Shown here piece after piece: positions 30,467-33,909 of a stretch of DNA of 33,909 nt. The stretch is taken from the NCBI GenBank assembly GCA_003225455.1, contig QIAB01000039.1, positions 619 to 34,527 on the forward strand, read 5' to 3'. Under the pieces are notes generated by a model that saw only the letters and a program-made list of their open reading frames with translations, did not search any database and had not been told where the DNA came from. Positions within the stretch are counted from its first letter, which is position 1, and each line of letters begins with the position of its first letter. The position numbers were made by a program, and so were the translations under genes. The DNA is from Acidobacteriota bacterium (lineage in GTDB: Bacteria > Acidobacteriota > Terriglobia > Terriglobales > Acidobacteriaceae).

Positions 30467-30584
30467 TGCTTGCCACGGCGACAGAACCCTTTTTCCGGGT
30501 TTGAGGTGAGAATCTATTAGATGTGCTCCTTGCTATCAGGGGCTTACATGGTTGGCTGGCGGCTGCACTGCCCAGCGGAATTGT

Positions 30585-31616
30585 TTACGGAGTGAAAATG
30601 AAGCCGTGGTAAGCCCAACCATCGAAATAATATCCCGTAATCTGGCCTGCCGAATTTATGCCGACCGGATACGTATAAGTTGAACTAGGTACATCAATTG
30701 TCGTGATGCTACCGTCCCGTTGCCGAAGGAAACCATGTATACGGCCATTCGGGTCTTGGTACTGTCCCGCAATCTGGCTTGCCGCATTTATGGCTTGGGG
30801 AAGCGTCGCACTTGAATTAAGCGCATCGAAAGTGGTGATGGTGCCGCCTGGCTGCCGCAGGAAGCCGTGATAAAAGTAGCTCGCATCCGAGTAGTATCCC
30901 GTGATTCGGCCTGTTGAATTTATGCCGACCGGGTACGTGTAAATTGAATTAGGTATGTGGAAGGCCGTGATACTCCCACTCCGCTGACGAAGAAAGGCGC
31001 CGATCGCGCCTCCGTACCCTGTGATTTGGCCTGCAGGGTTTATCGCTGTAAACACTGTGAAACCCGAATGGTCATAGAACGTGGTAATAGAACCATCAGG
31101 CTGCCTCAGAAATGCGGCTGTAGGACTTGGCAAGTCCGAGAACACGTACGACCCAGCGATCTGGGCTGCGGGATTGATAGCCGTATTCAACACATGATCT
31201 GCTGTCCCAATATCGAATGGAGTGATGGTGCCATCGCGATCTCGCAGAAAGCCGTGGCCCCGGGACTCGCCCGCCGGCACCGACGATTCGAAATAAGACC
31301 CGGCGATCTGGCCTGCCGAATTTATAGTTCGGGCAAATGTGAAGCTGGTGTACGTCAGAGTTAAAGGAGGGCCGTCGAACGTAGTGATGGTACCATCGGG
31401 TTCTCGCAAAAATCCGTGGGTAATTTGGTCTATTGTATCCTCGTAATATCCCGTGATCTGGCCTGCTGAATTGATAGCAGTGGCTATTGTGAAACCAGCA
31501 TTAGGCGCATCGAACGTGGTGACAGTCTGGGCATAGCCCACGGAAGCGAGACTTGCTAACCCAACCAGAACTCTCAATTCGACCTGGAAATTTACCCCGA
31601 ACAGGATGTGGCGCAT
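30585..31616 (-). CDS. Exported protein with seven HAF-like extracellular repeats
   Basis: A 343-residue exported protein made almost entirely of seven repeats of about 40-50 residues. Each contains A-I-N-x-A-G-Q-I-T-G-Y-Y, then H-G-F-L-R-x-x-D-G-T-I-T-T-F-D. This resembles the HAF family of probable extracellular repeats, which form beta-propeller-like structures with no proven function. A signal peptide covers about 1-29 (L-A-S-V-G-Y-A-Q). Repeats five and seven share long identical DNA, 264 bases apart (two units of 132 bases), pointing to recent internal duplication. The ATG at 31616 has GAGGAG upstream; a longer start at 31634 lacks one. It ends just after the last repeat (Y-H-G-F-I-F-T-P). 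Confidence 0.8.
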   Translation of the reverse strand: MRHILFGVNFQVELRVLVGLASLASVGYAQTVTTFDAPNAGFTIATAINSAGQITGYYEDTIDQITHGFLREPDGTITTFDGPPLTLTYTSFTFARTINSAGQIAGSYFESSVPAGESRGHGFLRDRDGTITPFDIGTADHVLNTAINPAAQIAGSYVFSDLPSPTAAFLRQPDGSITTFYDHSGFTVFTAINPAGQITGYGGAIGAFLRQRSGSITAFHIPNSIYTYPVGINSTGRITGYYSDASYFYHGFLRQPGGTITTFDALNSSATLPQAINAASQIAGQYQDPNGRIHGFLRQRDGSITTIDVPSSTYTYPVGINSAGQITGYYFDGWAYHGFIFTP

Positions 31617-31796
31617 AGTGGTTTCTCCTCGCAAAAATATTTTGAAAGCAAGAGGAGCTTCAGCACTTCCGGGGGGACTACATATTGATCGCGGGGGCTA
31701 CACAAGTCAATAGAAAAAAACCGGGTAACCGTCTCCTTCCAGCGACCCCCACAGCTGGTTTGTCGCCCATCAGAAAATTTCCTAGTTGGAAGGGGT

Positions 31797-31871
31797 TGGT
31801 AGCGCTACCGGGAATCGAACCCGGGTTTGAAGATTGAGAATCTTCCGTCCTAACCCCTAGACGATAGCGCC
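31797..31871 (-). tRNA. tRNA-Glu (CTC)
   Basis: On the minus strand the gene begins GGCGCTATCGTCTAGGGGTT and has a 7-base acceptor stem (GGCGCTA with TAGCGCT, one G-T pair), the CGTCTAG-type D-arm of glutamate tRNAs, an anticodon loop TTCTCAA (anticodon CTC) on a GAAGA/TCTTC stem, a T-arm with GTTCGAT, and an encoded CCA. 75 bases long. Confidence 0.95.
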
Positions 31872-32157
31872 TCGGATGCTTGCAAAATTATAACAAAGCA
31901 TCCGTTGAGCTGATGACCGGCGAGCGGCCACAACAGCAAAATCAGCGCAAAATTACCAAGCACAGATGTGAGATTCCAGTTGCTCGCGTTTTATGGACGC
32001 ACATGGAGGCAGCATCGGCGTCATAGGGTGGGAGAATTTGGGAAGCGCAACCTTCATTCGTACCGCCAGCATTTACAGTTAGTCTGCGCTTCAACGCCGG
32101 AGGTGCGCGTCAATCATCAACTTCAACGGTGGACTTCAACAGCGAAAGACCTGGTCC

Positions 32158-33000
32158 CTACTGCCCCAAAATCAGCGGCAGCCCATTTTTGCTGTTTCCG
32201 ATCACGACGACTTTCGAGTTCCCGCTCTTGGCCAGGGTCTCGGTTGCCTCAATTCCTTTCCATTCCAGGAGCGCGGGACTGATGCCTTGCGCGACGATCT
32301 GCTGAAAGTCGCGAATGCCGGCCGCTTCGATGCGCTTGCGTTGCGCCTCCTGGGTTTCTTTTTGCAGACGGAAGTTCATGGCGAGCGCTTCCTGCTCGGC
32401 CTGTTGTTTGGCTTCAATGGAAACTTTCAATGATGCTGGCAGTTGGATATCGCGCAGGAGCACACTTTCCACCACGATTCCTCGATTGCCAATTCTCTGC
32501 GCCAGTTGCTCATAGATTTGTTTGGCCACCATCTCCCGCTCGCCCGTGTACAAGGCATTCGCTGTGTGCGATGCAGTTGATTCGCGGATCCCAGCTCGCA
32601 AGTTGGGCTCGATCAAAACCTGCAGGTATTTTGGGCCTATCTCGTGAAAGACCTCTGCCGCCTTATCGGGATTCAGATGGTAGATGAGGGATGTATCCAG
32701 GTTCAGCACCAAGCCCTCACTCGAAGGCACGCTGGCGGATTCTTTGATCTCCTGAGTGCGGATGGACATCTCATTATTCGTCTTGAACGGACTCACCAGA
32801 TGCATGCCCTCCGGCAGCACCTCGCCGGTCACTCGGCCAAAGAGGGTGAGCACTCCGACATTTCCGGATTCCACCCTCGCAACCGATGAAAACAGCAACA
32901 ACGCCACCAAGAATCCGGCAACCGCAATTCCGAACAAACGGAACGCAGGACTTGGATTGCCGTCAATCACCCTGCCCCGGCCCTCAGAGAAAATTGCCAT
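32158..33000 (-). CDS. SPFH/prohibitin-family membrane protein
   Basis: A 280-residue protein with one N-terminal membrane helix (about 21-42) and a long SPFH domain (43-220): V-E-S-G-N-V-G-V-L-T-L-F-G-R-V-T-G-E-V-L-P-E-G at the front, L-Y-H-L-N-P-D-type segments in the middle, and G-I-V-V-E-S-V-L-L-R-D-I-Q-L-P in the third part. A coiled-coil follows (E-A-K-Q-Q-A-E-Q-E-A-L-A-M-N-F-R-L-Q-K). Prohibitin-like proteins build ring or cage scaffolds that organise membrane domains and guard membrane proteases. The ATG at 33000 has GGAGG seven to eight bases upstream. The tRNA-Glu gene is 286 bases downstream on the same strand; that spacer has no other gene that I can see. Confidence 0.92.
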   Translation of the reverse strand: MAIFSEGRGRVIDGNPSPAFRLFGIAVAGFLVALLLFSSVARVESGNVGVLTLFGRVTGEVLPEGMHLVSPFKTNNEMSIRTQEIKESASVPSSEGLVLNLDTSLIYHLNPDKAAEVFHEIGPKYLQVLIEPNLRAGIRESTASHTANALYTGEREMVAKQIYEQLAQRIGNRGIVVESVLLRDIQLPASLKVSIEAKQQAEQEALAMNFRLQKETQEAQRKRIEAAGIRDFQQIVAQGISPALLEWKGIEATETLAKSGNSKVVVIGNSKNGLPLILGQ

Positions 33001-33359
33001 AGCTTTTCCTCCCCGCGGCAATTGTAGTTTGGGCTGCGGTCTACCATAAGTGACTTGAAGAACACGCAGGCGAATCCCGCTCTGGATGCTGTTTCTAACG
33101 CAATTTTCACAATTCAGAATTAATTATTCCACCCCGGATCTCAATGATTTACAGAAACAAACAGCGCGGAAAATCGTGCTCACCATACCGCAATGCAAAC
33201 TGCTCCCAGGCGTTTGCACCATTTCCTGGCACCCCCTTGTGGAGAGGCTGCACTCGCTTGCAGCTAAACAACATACGCTTCTGCATTTTTCATTGACTCA
33301 ACATTTAAAGAGAGTAAAAAGATAATCGTTCTTTGACACGTTCTAAGTTTTCCCGGTTG
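33001..33359. other. Spacer upstream of the SPFH gene
   Basis: No gene is supported. The open frame at 33086-33325 plus lacks any family pattern. The stretch probably holds the SPFH promoter and, near 33340-33359, the DNA target of the element that starts at 33360. Confidence 0.4.
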
Positions 33360-33909
33360 GTGCGGCGTCCGGGGCTCGAGCAAGGTCACCTTCTACATCG
33401 CAAGATGACTGAAGGAGGGCTAGCAAGGGTCTATAGCCAAGCGCTGGTCGAGGCGAACAAGAACACAATGTCAAAGGCAGGATAGAGTCCCGAGGCGTTG
33501 AACTGGTTTATCTTGGCGGTAAGCCCGGAGCCCAAGCAAAGATCGCTCGTCGCGCCCGCAAGGGAAAGTGGTGAGGTCAGGTCGGCAAGGGTCTAAAGCG
33601 AGCTACTGGCCGAGACGAATGAGTTCAACATCACCTCGGGACTCTTTATTTGACGGAGTGTTTGAGACGCGGCTTTAGCGCGGCCAGTTGCTGACTCAGC
33701 TTCACCGAGGCGTTCCCCCTCGTGCCTGCCGTTAAAAACAACCCCCGCTTGGATTTCGCAGCCAGTCCGAATTTCTATCGCGTTGAGAATGATCAGGCTT
33801 GGTCCGTCCCACCACGAAAGCCAGTCCAGCGAATCGATCGTTCTCCCCGGCTAACTCTGTCGCTATCGGTGCAGTGCGAAAGCACTCACGGGCAGGATGG
33901 GGAAGTGGG
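33360..33909 (+). mobile_element. Probable 5' ribozyme part of a group II intron, cut by the window end
   Basis: The sequence starts GTGCG at 33360, the usual 5' end of bacterial group II introns, and has no open frame longer than short scraps. Several hairpins carry GNRA tetraloops: CATC-GCAA-GATG inside an outer CCTTC/GAAGG stem (about 33391-33417), CCC-GCAA-GGG (about 33555-33564), and AGTGC-GAAA-GCACT (33873-33886). AACTGG at 33501-33506 can pair (one G-T wobble) with CCGGTT at 33353-33358, just before the boundary, as an exon-binding site would. Two related segments (33423-33466 and 33585-33628) share GCAAGGGTCTA and a GAG-CGAA-type tail. The intron-encoded reverse transcriptase would lie right of the window. 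An alternative is some other structured RNA. Confidence 0.45.

Noticed and set aside
30485-30501. AACCC/GGGTT hairpin after the OB-fold gene as a terminator
   Set aside because: Only five base pairs and no T-run after it.
33086-33325. Plus-strand open frame near the window end
   Set aside because: No ribosome site or family pattern.

Overview
The window looks like a chromosomal segment of an Acidobacteriota (Terriglobia-type) bacterium. Supporting signs are a VWFA-related protein of the kind expanded in Acidobacteria, a DUF2934 protein, an S55-peptidase/beta-propeller pair, an ImuA-ImuB-DnaE2 mutagenesis cassette, and many TTG/GTG starts in a moderately GC-rich sequence. All of this comes from reading the sequence; no database search was run.

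Layout. 1-4340 is a decayed accessory region: a LytTR regulator tail, a secreted AstE/AspA-type metallohydrolase, then broken genes (TolB-like propeller tail, frameshifted polysaccharide deacetylase with a carbohydrate-binding-like domain, twice-frameshifted DUF932 gene). It ends at a stranded 3' fragment of tRNA-Lys that looks like an attachment site. 4523-6435 holds a ClpC-derived protein whose single AAA domain has lost its key residues, and the C-terminal stub of a tyrosine recombinase. 6432-12722 holds secreted and envelope genes (beta-propeller, S55 peptidase, VWFA protein, ZIP metal transporter). 13212-14410 is a tight three-gene operon of unrecognised proteins (two small membrane proteins and a 220-residue protein), the best candidate here for an undescribed system. 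14499-22311 is a long minus-strand run: ychF, DUF4149, MoxR, HtpX and a cytochrome c maturation block (CcmF, CcmH, a CcmI-like stub and a secreted carboxypeptidase-regulatory-like protein). 22462-29226 holds a receiver-only response regulator, DUF2934, then dnaE2, imuB and imuA, read imuA to dnaE2. 29487-33000 holds DUF2784, an OB-fold-like secreted protein, a seven-repeat secreted protein, tRNA-Glu(CTC) and an SPFH/prohibitin protein. From about 33360 the DNA looks like the 5' ribozyme part of a group II intron, cut by the window end.

The most striking non-genic signal is a family of tandem heptanucleotide repeats. One heptamer (GAACTGA and its circular permutations, on either strand) recurs at five separate places: between convergent genes, upstream of ccmF, across the stop codon of the response regulator, between imuB and dnaE2, and inside dnaE2. 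Other heptamers form arrays inside dnaE2 and imuA, where they encode extra peptide segments without breaking the frame. The genes carrying in-frame arrays are DNA-damage mutagenesis genes.
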